Source: JAAYAY01 sp963674575
GTDB lineage: Bacteria; Planctomycetota; Planctomycetia; Pirellulales; Thermoguttaceae
Length of the DNA stretch: 64,000 nucleotides
NCBI GenBank assembly: GCA_963674575.2
Contig: CAXXQT010000009.1
Coordinates: 1,054,001-1,118,000 of the forward strand
Direction of reading: 5' to 3'
Part shown: piece after piece, positions 43,370 to 53,076 of the stretch
Position numbering within the stretch: the stretch's first letter is position 1
Layout: every line of letters starts with the position of its first letter
Made by a program: the position numbers and the translations under genes
Notes under the pieces: generated by a model
The model's input: only the letters and a program-made list of their open reading frames with translations
Told to the model about the DNA's origin: nothing
The model's database searches: none

Positions 43370-44866
43370 TCATTCTGAAGAACCGGTTGCGGCAACGGCC
43401 CGCGTACTGACGCCTTCTACCACGCCAGTGATTTCATCCAGTACCGTTGCAAGCTTGCCTGTAAGCCTGCGGCCATCGAACTCGACCATGGCGTTGCGCC
43501 AGGCGTCGGTGTCGCCGGCCGAAATGTCCCTCCGCACCAGGTCACGAATGGCACTTGCGACGGTCTCCGGGTCCGAGGAAGGCACGACCTGGCCCAATTG
43601 ATAATCACCGATGATCCGGGCCGTAATTCCATCCGGTTCTGTGAAGGCCAGTATGGGCCTGCCGAAAGGCAGCATTTCGTAGATCTTCCCCGGAATCTGC
43701 TTCTTCGTGCCCTGCTGAAAGAGGACGAATACGTCTGTTTCCGCCATCCGACGAAGCGCTTCGACGTAGGGCTGCCGGGGCGTGAGCACGACGGCGTCCT
43801 GAAGCCCCGCAGCGTCAATGTAGGCCTGAATTCCCGGGGCATCCGCGACAGGCCCGATCTGCTCAAATCGCACCGGCACGCCGGAGTCTCGCAATTGCCG
43901 CACCGCGTCGATCATCGGACGCAGATCCCGTTGCCCATAGATTAGGCCCGGGTGACACAGCCGAATCGTCCCGTCGTCGGCATGCGGTCTGTGAACACGT
44001 TCAGCTTGCCGCCGGTCAATTGGAGGCTCCGGATCGTATCCGTTGGTAATCACGAGGAACTTGGACTCCGGTTGGTCCTTGTGGCGGCTGAGAATATCCT
44101 CCAAGACCGTTGCTGTGTTCAACACGATCCGATCGGCGTTGCGGATACACAGTCGCTCCAACCACCGGTTCAAACGTTGCCCGAGTTTCCCTCCTCTGAT
44201 AACCCCCCAGTCGACCGCGGCCCAAGGATCGCGAAAATCAATCACGACGGGCAGACCGGTCAGCCATTTCAGCACGACCGCAATCAGGTGGCTGCTGTGC
44301 GGCGGCCCCGTTGAATACACTGCTCGAGGACGGTACCGTCGCACGAGCGGCAAAGCGGCTGCCAGCGCGGGCAGAATCCACGCGGTATTCCGGTCGGGAG
44401 TAACAAAAAGCAACTCATGCACCTCGCGGAGCTTTCGTGCAAACCACGGTGGTTCGACATCCTGACGGTTGCCGTTGCGGGAACGGCCGGGCTTGGGGCT
44501 CGAAGCCTGCCGCTTTTGGCGGCGTCCAAGTGCGAAGGACACAACATTCTTGAGCGCTGAGACCAGTGACGCGAACGGATGCAACGGCGCCACGCGCCGT
44601 ATCGTGATCCCCTCCGGAATACACTTCTGCAGAGACTCATCCAAGTGGCTCTCGGGAACGCTCTTCTCCGGGATGGTCACCACCAGGGGGTCCCATCCGT
44701 AGTTGGGCAGGTACTTCGTGAATCGCATTCCCCGAAAGGTGCCTCCCGTGCCATACGGAGCGTAGGCATAGGTGAGCATCAGCACGCCAGCCCTGCTGTC
44801 CCTTGTTTCCTCGGATTGGCTCATGAAATCGGTCCCAGCTGCCCTTCCACTTCTTTCTCGAATCAT
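43370..44866 (-). CDS. Glycosyltransferase family 4
   Basis: A 498-residue GT-B enzyme. The ATG at 44866 overlaps the stop of the upstream gene as ATGA, a sign of translational coupling; ATG 44824 is an alternative. The N-terminal half has MLTYAYAPYGTGGTFRGMRF, the usual acceptor-side start with Gly-rich loop, and VVIDFRDPWAAVDW. The C-terminal half has the nucleotide-sugar site: VITNGYDPEP, IRLCHPGLIYGQRDLRPMID and IPGKIYEMLPFGRPILAF, with the E-x7-E-type motif. It transfers a sugar from a nucleotide donor to a lipid-linked glycan at the inner membrane face. Donor not predictable. Confidence 0.88.
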   Translation of the reverse strand: MIRERSGRAAGTDFMSQSEETRDSRAGVLMLTYAYAPYGTGGTFRGMRFTKYLPNYGWDPLVVTIPEKSVPESHLDESLQKCIPEGITIRRVAPLHPFASLVSALKNVVSFALGRRQKRQASSPKPGRSRNGNRQDVEPPWFARKLREVHELLFVTPDRNTAWILPALAAALPLVRRYRPRAVYSTGPPHSSHLIAVVLKWLTGLPVVIDFRDPWAAVDWGVIRGGKLGQRLNRWLERLCIRNADRIVLNTATVLEDILSRHKDQPESKFLVITNGYDPEPPIDRRQAERVHRPHADDGTIRLCHPGLIYGQRDLRPMIDAVRQLRDSGVPVRFEQIGPVADAPGIQAYIDAAGLQDAVVLTPRQPYVEALRRMAETDVFVLFQQGTKKQIPGKIYEMLPFGRPILAFTEPDGITARIIGDYQLGQVVPSSDPETVASAIRDLVRRDISAGDTDAWRNAMVEFDGRRLTGKLATVLDEITGVVEGVSTRAVAATGSSE

Positions 44867-46362
44867 GTTGCACTTGGCTGCTCGCACCGTGCGGCGGCTT
44901 GACGGCACGAGTCGGGAGCCCGCTCGACCCGTCCCTTCCATTCAGGATGCGCCTCGAAATTGAGATTCCTCCGTTCCAGAAATTCTCCCACGCCGACTGC
45001 CGTCCCGTCGTCGATCACCTCGATTCCCTCGAAGAACGACTGCTCTCCATCGAGTGCCTTCAAGGCATTGCTGATCGTTGGAATCACGTCCACCTTGTAG
45101 CCCATCAGCGAGGTCGCCACGGCGTCGATGGCCACCGGATTGAGTCCGGCCAGGAGGACTCCCGCCGCGATCGGATCGGGAGCCAGGGGACCATTCCCCT
45201 CGCCGCCGATGATGCCATCCATCAGGCAGAAGTGGTTGCGTTGCGGAGTCTCGCAAAGCCGACCGTCACGATCGGCAAAGAACGTGGCCCGATACAAGTC
45301 GAGCAGCGTTCTCCAGACGGTGTCGTTGCCATACCATCTCGCCTCGACAATGTTGTCCACAAACGGAGCGATGCGGCGAGTCTTCAAGACCGCTTGTCGA
45401 GCAACCGTGAAAAGCGCTTGCAGGGGCGGGAACTGACAGGATTGACCGGCATCCACCAGCATGCTGCAGATTCGTTTGCGTGCGGAACGGCGAGGATACT
45501 CGTCGCCGCCCTGCTCCGGCGTGCCGATCGTGTAATGGGGCAGCGAATACTTGCCCGCCACGAGTCCCAGAAAACCCTTGATCGTCAAGGTGACGGCCGT
45601 TCGGGCATGGTTTTTCAATTTGGGAACGCTGATGATCGTATCGCTCTGCAGAACGGACGAGGGATACAAGTACTCATGGCGTCCCCCGCTGTGATGTTTG
45701 AGCATCTTGCGACGGGGACATAAGCTCATCCGCAGCTTCTTTGGATCGATATCGCGAAAGTAGCTGGATTCTCCCACATCGACGAGTCGGTAGCCGCGAG
45801 GATCGTGCTCGACCTTCCTGCGTCCCCAATCCCCTCCAAACCAGGTCTTCACGCCGCGCTCGGTTCGCAGGTCGAAACACTCGATCTCGATCGACGACCG
45901 GTCGCGGCAGAACTCCACCACCGACGCAAGACCGCTGATCTGCATCGCTTCGTCGAAGTGGCCGAACATCTCCTGCGAATCGCCTACGATGACTCTTCCC
46001 CGACCATCCAAGGCCTTGAGAAGATAGTCGAGAATGGGGCGGATCACCGAAGCGTGGGTGATCACGGAGAAAATGTCTTTGCCTGAATAGTTGAAATGTT
46101 GGACGGTATTCGGCTTGATAAAGACGGTCGTCCCCGGCCGGACCACGTCCCCGAGCGGATTCCAGTGCGGCGTGCCGAAGTTCTCCCGATCGAGGCCGAA
46201 TTGATGGAGCGTTGCTCGAACGGCAGAATAAATCCGGTTCTCCGGATCGACCTCCCCATCGCCCAGTTCGGGATATCGTTCGGGGGGATGAAACGGCGGA
46301 GTGGTCGGATACCGGTCCTCCCCCGTGAAGTTCACAGCGACCTTGTTGTCATGATGCCACAT
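44863..46362 (-). CDS. DUF362 family protein
   Basis: A 499-residue protein of the DUF362 family, of unknown biochemical role. Landmarks are VFIKPNTVQHF, VIRPILDYLL, VIVGDSQ, ISVPKLKNHARTAVTLTIKG and the end IAAGVLLAGLNPVAIDAVAT. Many DUF362 proteins carry ferredoxin-type iron-sulfur sites; this one has no Cys-x2-Cys-x2-Cys motif. The ATG at 46362 is chosen (GGAGT upstream), though the frame extends 14 codons to a TTG. Its stop overlaps the next gene's start (ATGA), so it is tied to the GT4. DUF362 genes occur in several polysaccharide clusters, where a redox or chaperone role has been guessed but not shown. Confidence 0.82.
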   Translation of the reverse strand: MWHHDNKVAVNFTGEDRYPTTPPFHPPERYPELGDGEVDPENRIYSAVRATLHQFGLDRENFGTPHWNPLGDVVRPGTTVFIKPNTVQHFNYSGKDIFSVITHASVIRPILDYLLKALDGRGRVIVGDSQEMFGHFDEAMQISGLASVVEFCRDRSSIEIECFDLRTERGVKTWFGGDWGRRKVEHDPRGYRLVDVGESSYFRDIDPKKLRMSLCPRRKMLKHHSGGRHEYLYPSSVLQSDTIISVPKLKNHARTAVTLTIKGFLGLVAGKYSLPHYTIGTPEQGGDEYPRRSARKRICSMLVDAGQSCQFPPLQALFTVARQAVLKTRRIAPFVDNIVEARWYGNDTVWRTLLDLYRATFFADRDGRLCETPQRNHFCLMDGIIGGEGNGPLAPDPIAAGVLLAGLNPVAIDAVATSLMGYKVDVIPTISNALKALDGEQSFFEGIEVIDDGTAVGVGEFLERRNLNFEAHPEWKGRVERAPDSCRQAAARCEQPSAT

Positions 46363-46580
46363 TACGATGGATACTCCGAATGCGTAGACGTCGTTATTCC
46401 CCAACAGTGGCCGTGATCCAACTGCGGCTGTCGTTGGCTACGCACAATCGACGAATAACCGACTTTGATGTTCCAGGCGGTGCCGTGCAGAGAATCCTTA
46501 GCAGCGAGGCATCACCTGTCAAGGTGAAAAGATCTCGCTTCGGGATCGGATATCGTGCGGAGCAATCTGCTTTAGCGATG

Positions 46581-47876
46581 CTAATCGGACTGCTGCGTTT
46601 CGGAAGGGCTCGGATCACCTTCCGAACAGGGCTCGAGTCCCGCCAATTTCCCAGGAGCCATTTTGACAACCACCGTCCCAAAAGGATCCCCGGCGGTGTA
46701 GCGTGGAATCAAAAAGAGTCGATCCAAAGGCCTCCCTCCGGGGAAAGCGATCTGCGCGCGGGCTCGCCGCCCGGTCGGCAGCCGCATAGGTTCGTGCACG
46801 AGTTCGATCCATCGTGCCCAACTCTCGCCGTTTCGGGAAATCCACACTTCGCTTGAAGGTCGGGGCGAGGCCGTGGCCGTATAGCGGCTATCCGGCTCGT
46901 AGGTTGTACTGATCGCAAGCGTCCCGTCCGCGAGTTGCGTCGCGTAGTACGAGACCTTTCCAATGTCTTGAACCTTCTCCACCTGCTCACGCTCGAAACT
47001 CCACCGGAAGATCGCCGCGCCCTCCGGCCTGTCATTGTCGGAGCCCCAATAAAGACTGTCCGGGGTGACAATCAGGGACACGATGCGCCAATCCTGCGAG
47101 CCCCCGCCAAGCATCTCGAGCGTTTGAAAATCGGTCGTGAAATACAATGCCGATTCTTCGTCAAGATCGCCCGTACACACCCAATAGCCTGCCCGGTAAG
47201 GGTCATAGGTGATCGAGTGAATGTGGAAGATCGCGCCGGAATCGAATTCGTACGCGATTTCCCAATGTGATCCGTCGACCGTTCCACGGAGCACTCGAAT
47301 GACGTGCGGTCGCTTGGCGCAGTTGTACTCTCCCGCATAGAGGGTGTCGTCCTGCCCGACCGCAGTGCCTACGCCGAACTTGAACACGCCGTTCACCCCC
47401 AAGACCGCGGGATCGAAGACCGCGTGAAACGTGTCGCCGCCGTCCGTTGAGCGATAGATGCGATCGTAGAACACCACAATGGTTCCGGAACTCAACACCT
47501 CCATGCTCGTTGGGCCGCGATTGTGACGGATCTGCCGCACAAGCTTCGAGCGAGCCACCCTGTTGGCTGCTTGCTGGAAAGCGCTGCCGGCCTTGGGAAG
47601 CGCCCCACGCCGCTGAAAGGTGGCGCCGTCGTCGTGGCTCGTGTACAGGAAATGGTCTTCCATCCCATAGAGCACGCCATCCACATCGGCGTACAGCACG
47701 TGCAGCCGCGGGACATAGCTGACCGATTCGGGCTCCGGAAGTTCTGCTTGGAACCAGGGAGGGGGGCCAGGAACCAAGGATCTGTTTTCGGGACATATTT
47801 CCCACACGAAAAGGAGAACGACGAACAGCGTTGTCAACACTGCAGTCGCCTTGACCGCGCGACGAATTGCTCCCAT
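46581..47876 (-). CDS. Membrane-anchored BNR/beta-propeller protein
   Basis: A 431-residue protein with one N-terminal membrane helix (AVLTTLFVVLLFVWEI) and a periplasmic part. It has Asp-box-like motifs of BNR repeat proteins: YTSHDDGATF and YRSTDGGDTF, and later VWISRNGESW. The blade pattern suggests a sialidase-fold propeller. The start at 47876 is chosen because it places the helix at the usual distance; there is no Shine-Dalgarno sequence. Inside a polysaccharide cluster such propellers may bind or trim the product, but catalytic residues cannot be assigned. Confidence 0.72.
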   Translation of the reverse strand: MGAIRRAVKATAVLTTLFVVLLFVWEICPENRSLVPGPPPWFQAELPEPESVSYVPRLHVLYADVDGVLYGMEDHFLYTSHDDGATFQRRGALPKAGSAFQQAANRVARSKLVRQIRHNRGPTSMEVLSSGTIVVFYDRIYRSTDGGDTFHAVFDPAVLGVNGVFKFGVGTAVGQDDTLYAGEYNCAKRPHVIRVLRGTVDGSHWEIAYEFDSGAIFHIHSITYDPYRAGYWVCTGDLDEESALYFTTDFQTLEMLGGGSQDWRIVSLIVTPDSLYWGSDNDRPEGAAIFRWSFEREQVEKVQDIGKVSYYATQLADGTLAISTTYEPDSRYTATASPRPSSEVWISRNGESWARWIELVHEPMRLPTGRRARAQIAFPGGRPLDRLFLIPRYTAGDPFGTVVVKMAPGKLAGLEPCSEGDPSPSETQQSD

Positions 47877-48012
47877 GGGAGGTTTCGGCTCCTTTAACCG
47901 TCCTGTCTGCACTTTCGGAAAAAAGCGGCGCTTAGGCCAAGTGGCAGTCGTTGAAGATTGCGGGAATACGATCCACTGCGCAGTCATCGCGGACTATCGG
48001 GCAGTTGGCTTC

Positions 48013-49317
48013 TCAGCCGCCGGGATTCTCATCGCCCCACGCATCGGTTGTGCGGACATCTCGTAATTTCACGCGATGCGGCGAAATCGCCGCCACGCGT
48101 CTTGAGACCGCCGCCGCAGCCTCCCGGACGCCGGATTCCACCGAGGGCAGGTGGTCGTGGATTGTCCGTCGCAATTCATCCTGTTCGGACCACAGCCTGT
48201 CGTAGGCTTCCGAAAGCACCTCGATCCCGGCTGTTCTGTAGTCGAGAACCCAATGTTCCATGCCGAATAGGCTGAACAGCGCCGAATACTTGTGGTGCCA
48301 TCCCAAAGCAAGACAAGGCACGCCCATCGACAGAGCGGCGACAAGGGAATGATAACGGGAGCTTACGATCGCCGCGCATTCTCCGAGAACGGCCTTCGTC
48401 TGTGGTCCTGTCAACTCGCTTGTGTCCAGCATCGACACACGCGGATCCGCGACCTGGTTCGTAATCGTTTGCGCAATGGCGCGGTCATCGACTTCCGCGC
48501 GGTGATGCAGTTCGTTCGGCACAATCAACGCTCGGCAGTCCTGTCGTTGCAGCACATGCCGCACAAGGTCGCTGACTAACCTGTCGTATTCGTCCGGCTG
48601 CGAGAAGCGGCGCCGGACCTGGTGGCTTATTCCGATCGCAACCGTCCGGACGCCGCTTGCGTCCCGTCCAATTCGCGCCGATTCCTCACAGGCGTGCGGC
48701 TCCATCAAAAATCCGCTGTCGGGGGCGACAAACAACTTCTCACCAGAAATGCCGATGCGAGCAAGCCAATCGTGGCTCGTCTTGTTGCGGCAGATGACCG
48801 CGTCCGCAGCGCGCCCCAGCCAAAACTTGGCGAAACAACGGTTCCATCGCGCCTCCAACGGACCGAAGTCTGCCGTGTATTGAATCGTAGGCTTGTTAAG
48901 CGCTTTCGCCACCCCAAACAGATAGCCGTCGTAGAAACGGTGCCAGAACCCATTATTGCCCAACGAGTCGGCGTACCTGATTCCCTCGGCGCCGATCACC
49001 AAGTCAACGGATTGCATCAGGCGAATGAAATCCCGGACGCCCGCGGGCCCCAGCAGCGGCTTTCGAGTCATTCGTGCAAGAGTTGCGGAAGCAAGCACTC
49101 GGTTGGGGCTCTCCGCGGCGGCCCGTACTGAGACAAACGGTATCCCATATTGTTCTGCTTCGGGGCATTCCAGTTCTTCATCGAAAGAATTCGCAAGGAC
49201 GAACTCGCAGCCTTCGATTTGTTCATCCAAAGCCCGGATAATACCCGAGATCAAGGAGGGGCCACCCAGGTTCCAGGCCAAATGCGGACCCAAGAGCAAG
49301 ATGCGACAGCTATTCAT
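48013..49317 (-). CDS. Polysaccharide pyruvyl transferase family protein
   Basis: A 434-residue protein of the CsaB/WcaK family, GT-B-like enzymes that transfer pyruvate from phosphoenolpyruvate to a sugar to make a ketal. Family landmarks are LLLGPHLAWNLGGPSLI at the start, DLVIGAEGIRY, IVPNELHH, LDTSELTGPQTKAVLGECAA and IVSSRYHSLVAALSMGVPCLALGW, with the conserved SRYHSL histidine motif. Cytoplasmic. Its ATG overlaps as ATGA the end of a short upstream frame (49314-49490) that looks like an eroded membrane protein. An FrhB-like gene lies upstream, a frequent pairing in capsule clusters. Confidence 0.88.
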   Translation of the reverse strand: MNSCRILLLGPHLAWNLGGPSLISGIIRALDEQIEGCEFVLANSFDEELECPEAEQYGIPFVSVRAAAESPNRVLASATLARMTRKPLLGPAGVRDFIRLMQSVDLVIGAEGIRYADSLGNNGFWHRFYDGYLFGVAKALNKPTIQYTADFGPLEARWNRCFAKFWLGRAADAVICRNKTSHDWLARIGISGEKLFVAPDSGFLMEPHACEESARIGRDASGVRTVAIGISHQVRRRFSQPDEYDRLVSDLVRHVLQRQDCRALIVPNELHHRAEVDDRAIAQTITNQVADPRVSMLDTSELTGPQTKAVLGECAAIVSSRYHSLVAALSMGVPCLALGWHHKYSALFSLFGMEHWVLDYRTAGIEVLSEAYDRLWSEQDELRRTIHDHLPSVESGVREAAAAVSRRVAAISPHRVKLRDVRTTDAWGDENPGG

Positions 49318-49660
49318 GAATTAAGGCGTCCTACGACTGACGAACGTTCAAAATAGAGGAAGAATAGGCCCAAACCAAGGAATACGACCGGAACGGGGAA
49401 GAAAGAAGAAACAACACGGCAGTCAGGTTCGGAGTGGCGTGTCCTGCAAAACAGCGACTGCGAAGCACGCCTGGATCATCGAGACTCGCAACGCGTTCGC
49501 AGCCACAACGTCGAACCAGACGCGGCCCCTTAACGATCGACGAAATGCGAGAAGGACTTCCTAAACGAATCTCGCCTTCTGTTCACGGTACATGGTCTTG
49601 TAGGTCGCCATTCTTGGAATGCCCGCCAATCACGGGCTCCTCAAGAACATGCCTTACAAG
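49318..49660 (-). other. Possible remnant of a lost gene
   Basis: There is no intact gene. On the minus strand the last stretch encodes a convincing membrane segment, FFPVPVVFLGLGLFFLYFER, ending at a stop that overlaps the next ATG (ATGA). Upstream in a second frame is VWFDVVAANALRVSMIQACF. The mixture of frames and stops suggests a decayed membrane protein gene. No identifiable family. Confidence 0.35.
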
Positions 49661-51070
49661 CTATCCCTGCACCTTCCGGAGTCCCATCGCTCGTAGCGAG
49701 GCCCCAATTCCCGTTTTCACTTTTTCGAGGAATGCTCGCATGGATCGCCAGGGCCTTGAAATCGTGCGTAGCACCGCGGTTCGCCGCATCCGAGATTGCG
49801 CTAAGCGCACGGCTTCCTCGGGATTCTCCGCACAGCAGAAACGCACGCCGTATTCAAGCAACCGGCGATGCGCGCGGACTTGGCGCAGATCCACTCGCCC
49901 GCCAGCGGCCTCGTCAAATCCGAAATCCGGAACCACCCCGCCCATTTGACCCCAGACACGTCTCGAGAGAGCCCAGTTTGGCCGGTGATACGAGTCAATC
50001 TTTTGGCCGGCAACTACGGATTCGGGATCTACGGGTTCTCCGACAACGGCTCCGGCGGCAAGCGCGTCCGTCATGATCTCGTGGCCTGCCTTGGTGCGGG
50101 TGAGCACGACCGTCCATCCCTCGGGGTCGCTTCTCAGTCCCCACGGGTCCCCAAAAGCCAGATCGCTCAGCACGTTCATGCGATCGAAGCACAAATGACA
50201 GCGTGGAAGGAGAAACGCCGACCTGGCGCGGGTTCTCTCTCGCGCCGGTACGCGGATTCGAACGTGGCGATCTGAGTAAACACTGACGTCACCCGGCCAA
50301 CCATAGGCGGCCTTGTCCTTAAATCGAAGCCCCTTGAAATCATCGTCAAGGCACTCTGGTCTGGCAAGGCGTTGAAGATGATCGATCATGTGGAACGAAT
50401 AGATCCCCGTGCAAATCAGCCCCAGGACGATCGGTTTGGACGCGAAGGGGCACAGCGGAGACGAACTCAACAAGCGAAGTCCGTGAGCATGGCATGACAA
50501 TCCAACCACAGCGGGACGAGCGAGTTTCGTGAACGCCGGCTCGCGAACTTCGGCATTGACAGCGCATGGGCAGTACTTCGACCCCTGCGCGAAACCGAGC
50601 TCCTCCGGCGAGCGTGCGACAAAGGGACGCGGACGCTTGGATTGGTCCACCGGTCCAACGACGAGCGTTCCATCGCACGCCCGCGATTGCATCATGTGCG
50701 CGAGCAACGCGGTCACAACCCCGGCGCTCTGCCCGTCATGGAACTGCCGTTCATCGACGGCGCGCGCAATCCATGCGCCCAGGACATTGCCCCTGAAAGG
50801 ATCGGCGTCGCCGTCCAGAAGCCTCTCGGCGAATTGCGCGCCGGGGCAAGTCGTCAAACAAAGTCCGCACGACGTGCAATCGCTGTCTATTCTTGGAACA
50901 AGAAATCCGGCCGGAGTCTCCGCCATTTGAATCGCCCCTCTCGGACACGCGGCAGCGCAAGTGCCGCAACCATGACAGAGGTTTTCCTCAACGACGGAGA
51001 GAACTGTTCCGCTCACATTTCGCTCACACACGCGTTCCTCCCGCCGACGGTGAGTAAGACGGCTTGGCAT
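49661..51070 (-). CDS. FrhB-like iron-sulfur protein
   Basis: A 469-residue protein with two 4Fe-4S ferredoxin motifs at the N-terminus, CHGCGTCAAACP and CTSCGLCLTTCP, followed by the coenzyme F420 hydrogenase/dehydrogenase beta-subunit type N- and C-terminal domains (FAQGSKYCPC, VVGLSCHAHGLRLL, CHLCFDRMNVLSDLAFGDPW). The start at 51070 has GGAGG just upstream; a longer frame opens at 51130. Hydrogenase function is unlikely here: members of this family are common in capsule clusters beside pyruvyl transferases and are thought to be flavin- and iron-sulfur-dependent sugar-modifying reductases. No F420-synthesis gene is in the window. Confidence 0.82.
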   Translation of the reverse strand: MPSRLTHRRREERVCERNVSGTVLSVVEENLCHGCGTCAAACPRGAIQMAETPAGFLVPRIDSDCTSCGLCLTTCPGAQFAERLLDGDADPFRGNVLGAWIARAVDERQFHDGQSAGVVTALLAHMMQSRACDGTLVVGPVDQSKRPRPFVARSPEELGFAQGSKYCPCAVNAEVREPAFTKLARPAVVGLSCHAHGLRLLSSSPLCPFASKPIVLGLICTGIYSFHMIDHLQRLARPECLDDDFKGLRFKDKAAYGWPGDVSVYSDRHVRIRVPARERTRARSAFLLPRCHLCFDRMNVLSDLAFGDPWGLRSDPEGWTVVLTRTKAGHEIMTDALAAGAVVGEPVDPESVVAGQKIDSYHRPNWALSRRVWGQMGGVVPDFGFDEAAGGRVDLRQVRAHRRLLEYGVRFCCAENPEEAVRLAQSRMRRTAVLRTISRPWRSMRAFLEKVKTGIGASLRAMGLRKVQG

Positions 51071-51202
51071 GACCTCCACGAGGCCCCTTTCCTGCCGGCC
51101 CGCACGGGAATTGCAGGCAACGAGGCGCATTGCACAGCGTCCCGGAAGGCTGTCGGCTCCCCGTTTTGCAATCCAATCGGCGCGGGGTTTGCCTGACCAA
51201 CG

Positions 51203-53014
51203 TCACGAGTCCAGCGGAAGACAATGGGCGCCCCCGGCGTGATCGTCCGCCGCGTGGAACGGCTCCCCCACAACTCCACCACACTTGGAATAGACCGATT
51301 GAAGCTCTGCGCAGTGCGAGAAGACCCATCCATATGGGCGCAATCTCAGGCCGTGGAGAATCAGGGCCGCCAACAGACGCGGCCGGTTGAAAAACGATCG
51401 AGGAAAGTCCCGTCGCGGCAACGCGTCGGCGCAGCGCCAGAATGCCTCTCGATGCCGACCGCTGTATGCGTCCCTGCGTCGCCTCTGCCACTGGGTTCTC
51501 GCGGACACGGACGTTTTCACGGGGCACGGCACATGTCCCGGATACGTTTGCCAAGCCACCGACTTGATTACCGGGGGGAAGCGGTCGAGCCACTCGTGGT
51601 AGAACTTGTGACGCAAGAACGCATCAATCGGACCGGACACGACAAGTTCGAGAAAGCCCCCGTCATAGAACGGCTCGACGTGTTCAAACCGGTGCAGGTC
51701 CATGTTCTCGAAATAGCGATGCATGTGACGTCGCTGGTCGTTGTGCAAGTAGAAGACGTGCAAATCGCGTCCCCGATCGGCGCAGCGGATGTTTTGGAAC
51801 TCGGCCGCCAGTCCGTTGCGGATGGCCTGCTCCATAACGGGATATGCGGAGGGACGCATGAACCCGGTCGGCAGGCGGTGCGCCGCCGCGAGCTGCCGGA
51901 CAACTTCGTCCTGCCGGCCCTGACGAAGCAACTCCACTCGCTCCTTGGTCAGATAGTCGTGGCCGAGGCCGACGCTGCCTCCGTCTCCCCTCATGATGCG
52001 ATGAGTCTGCGGCGGATCGGAGCCTTCGTCCGGCCAGTGGAAATCCATTTGCAGGCGCGCCCATTCGCGGAAGGTGGGCCCGATGGGCATCGGCCTTACG
52101 AAGTTCGCGACTCCCAGGACACGCGCGAATTCCACTGCCAGGGGGCCGTCAAGCTGTCCCGGCGGAGCGAATGACGCGGTGTAGACCCGCTTTTGGAGGC
52201 ATTCCTTCAGCACGGTTACGCAGCATCGTGAATCAAGGCCGCCGGACAGGGTCGCAACCGCCCAGTCTTCGCCCAGGCATCGGCGCTCCACCGCAAATCG
52301 AAACCGCTCGTAGGTCTGGCTTAGCAGTTCCTCCATGCTGAGTTCTGTCGGTGGTATCTCGTCCCAGCGGAAATACCGTTCCCGGCGGACGGCGCCGCCC
52401 TCGCATGCGAGCATTTCTGCTGCGTGCAGCAATTTGATGTCCGCGTAGGGCGTTCGATCGGCGAGCGGAAAGCCAAGGGCCATCTGCTCGGCCATCCCCT
52501 GAACATCCATTCGCTTGGGGACCTCTTCCAGTGCCTCCAACACGCGAAGAGCCGTGGAGAAGAAAACGTAATCCTCGCCAATACACACGTACAGCGGGCG
52601 ATTGCAGAGTTTGTCGGCAGCCAGCACGAGTGTGCGTTTCTCGGGATCGAAATAGCAGAAGGCAAACATCCCTTGGCATCGCCGCAGGATCTCGTTGCGT
52701 CCTTCCGCAATCGCAGTCGCCAGGTGCTCTAACTGAACACCGCGATCCTCGCTGCCGCCGGCGTCGTCCTCAAGAAAAGGGTGGCCGGCAAGCGCAGCAA
52801 AGCACGAGCCCGCTCCCTCGGCGGGAACCAACCAGGCCGGTGTCGGAAACACCCCGGTGTCGACCTTGGCAAGAAAGAACCCTGGGGCCTCGTACGTGAC
52901 CGCCTCATCGTCGGCTCGGGAGATCGAACGGGTTATCGTCTCGATAACCGCACGAGGTACCAACGGGTCCTCATTGCCCTGTCTACGTGCAAATACGCCA
53001 GCAAAAAACGACAT
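51203..53014 (-). CDS. Second asparagine-synthetase-like protein lacking Cys2
   Basis: A 603-residue AsnB-like protein. The N-terminal domain aligns with the AsnB start MCGFAGVF but reads MSFFAGVF, so the essential Cys2 is Ser. The later Ntn-domain parts are recognisable (GMFAFCYFDPEKRTLVLAAD, KLCNRPLYV). The ATP-pyrophosphatase PP-loop is LSGGLDSRC (256-264). It is clearly different from the protein at 41368, so this is not a recent duplicate. Possible roles are the same: ATP-dependent amide formation with free ammonia or another amine. It sits between the alanine racemase and FrhB-like genes. Confidence 0.85.
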   Translation of the reverse strand: MSFFAGVFARRQGNEDPLVPRAVIETITRSISRADDEAVTYEAPGFFLAKVDTGVFPTPAWLVPAEGAGSCFAALAGHPFLEDDAGGSEDRGVQLEHLATAIAEGRNEILRRCQGMFAFCYFDPEKRTLVLAADKLCNRPLYVCIGEDYVFFSTALRVLEALEEVPKRMDVQGMAEQMALGFPLADRTPYADIKLLHAAEMLACEGGAVRRERYFRWDEIPPTELSMEELLSQTYERFRFAVERRCLGEDWAVATLSGGLDSRCCVTVLKECLQKRVYTASFAPPGQLDGPLAVEFARVLGVANFVRPMPIGPTFREWARLQMDFHWPDEGSDPPQTHRIMRGDGGSVGLGHDYLTKERVELLRQGRQDEVVRQLAAAHRLPTGFMRPSAYPVMEQAIRNGLAAEFQNIRCADRGRDLHVFYLHNDQRRHMHRYFENMDLHRFEHVEPFYDGGFLELVVSGPIDAFLRHKFYHEWLDRFPPVIKSVAWQTYPGHVPCPVKTSVSARTQWQRRRRDAYSGRHREAFWRCADALPRRDFPRSFFNRPRLLAALILHGLRLRPYGWVFSHCAELQSVYSKCGGVVGEPFHAADDHAGGAHCLPLDS

Positions 53015-53076
53015 AGCCTCATTTTCCGAATTTCAAAAGACCCCGTACACCAAGGAAGACCCCGCCCCACCGCCAA

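Noticed and set aside
49661..51070. F420-dependent hydrogenase subunit
   Set aside because: No partner hydrogenase or F420-synthesis genes; the polysaccharide setting fits the sugar-modifying branch of the family better.
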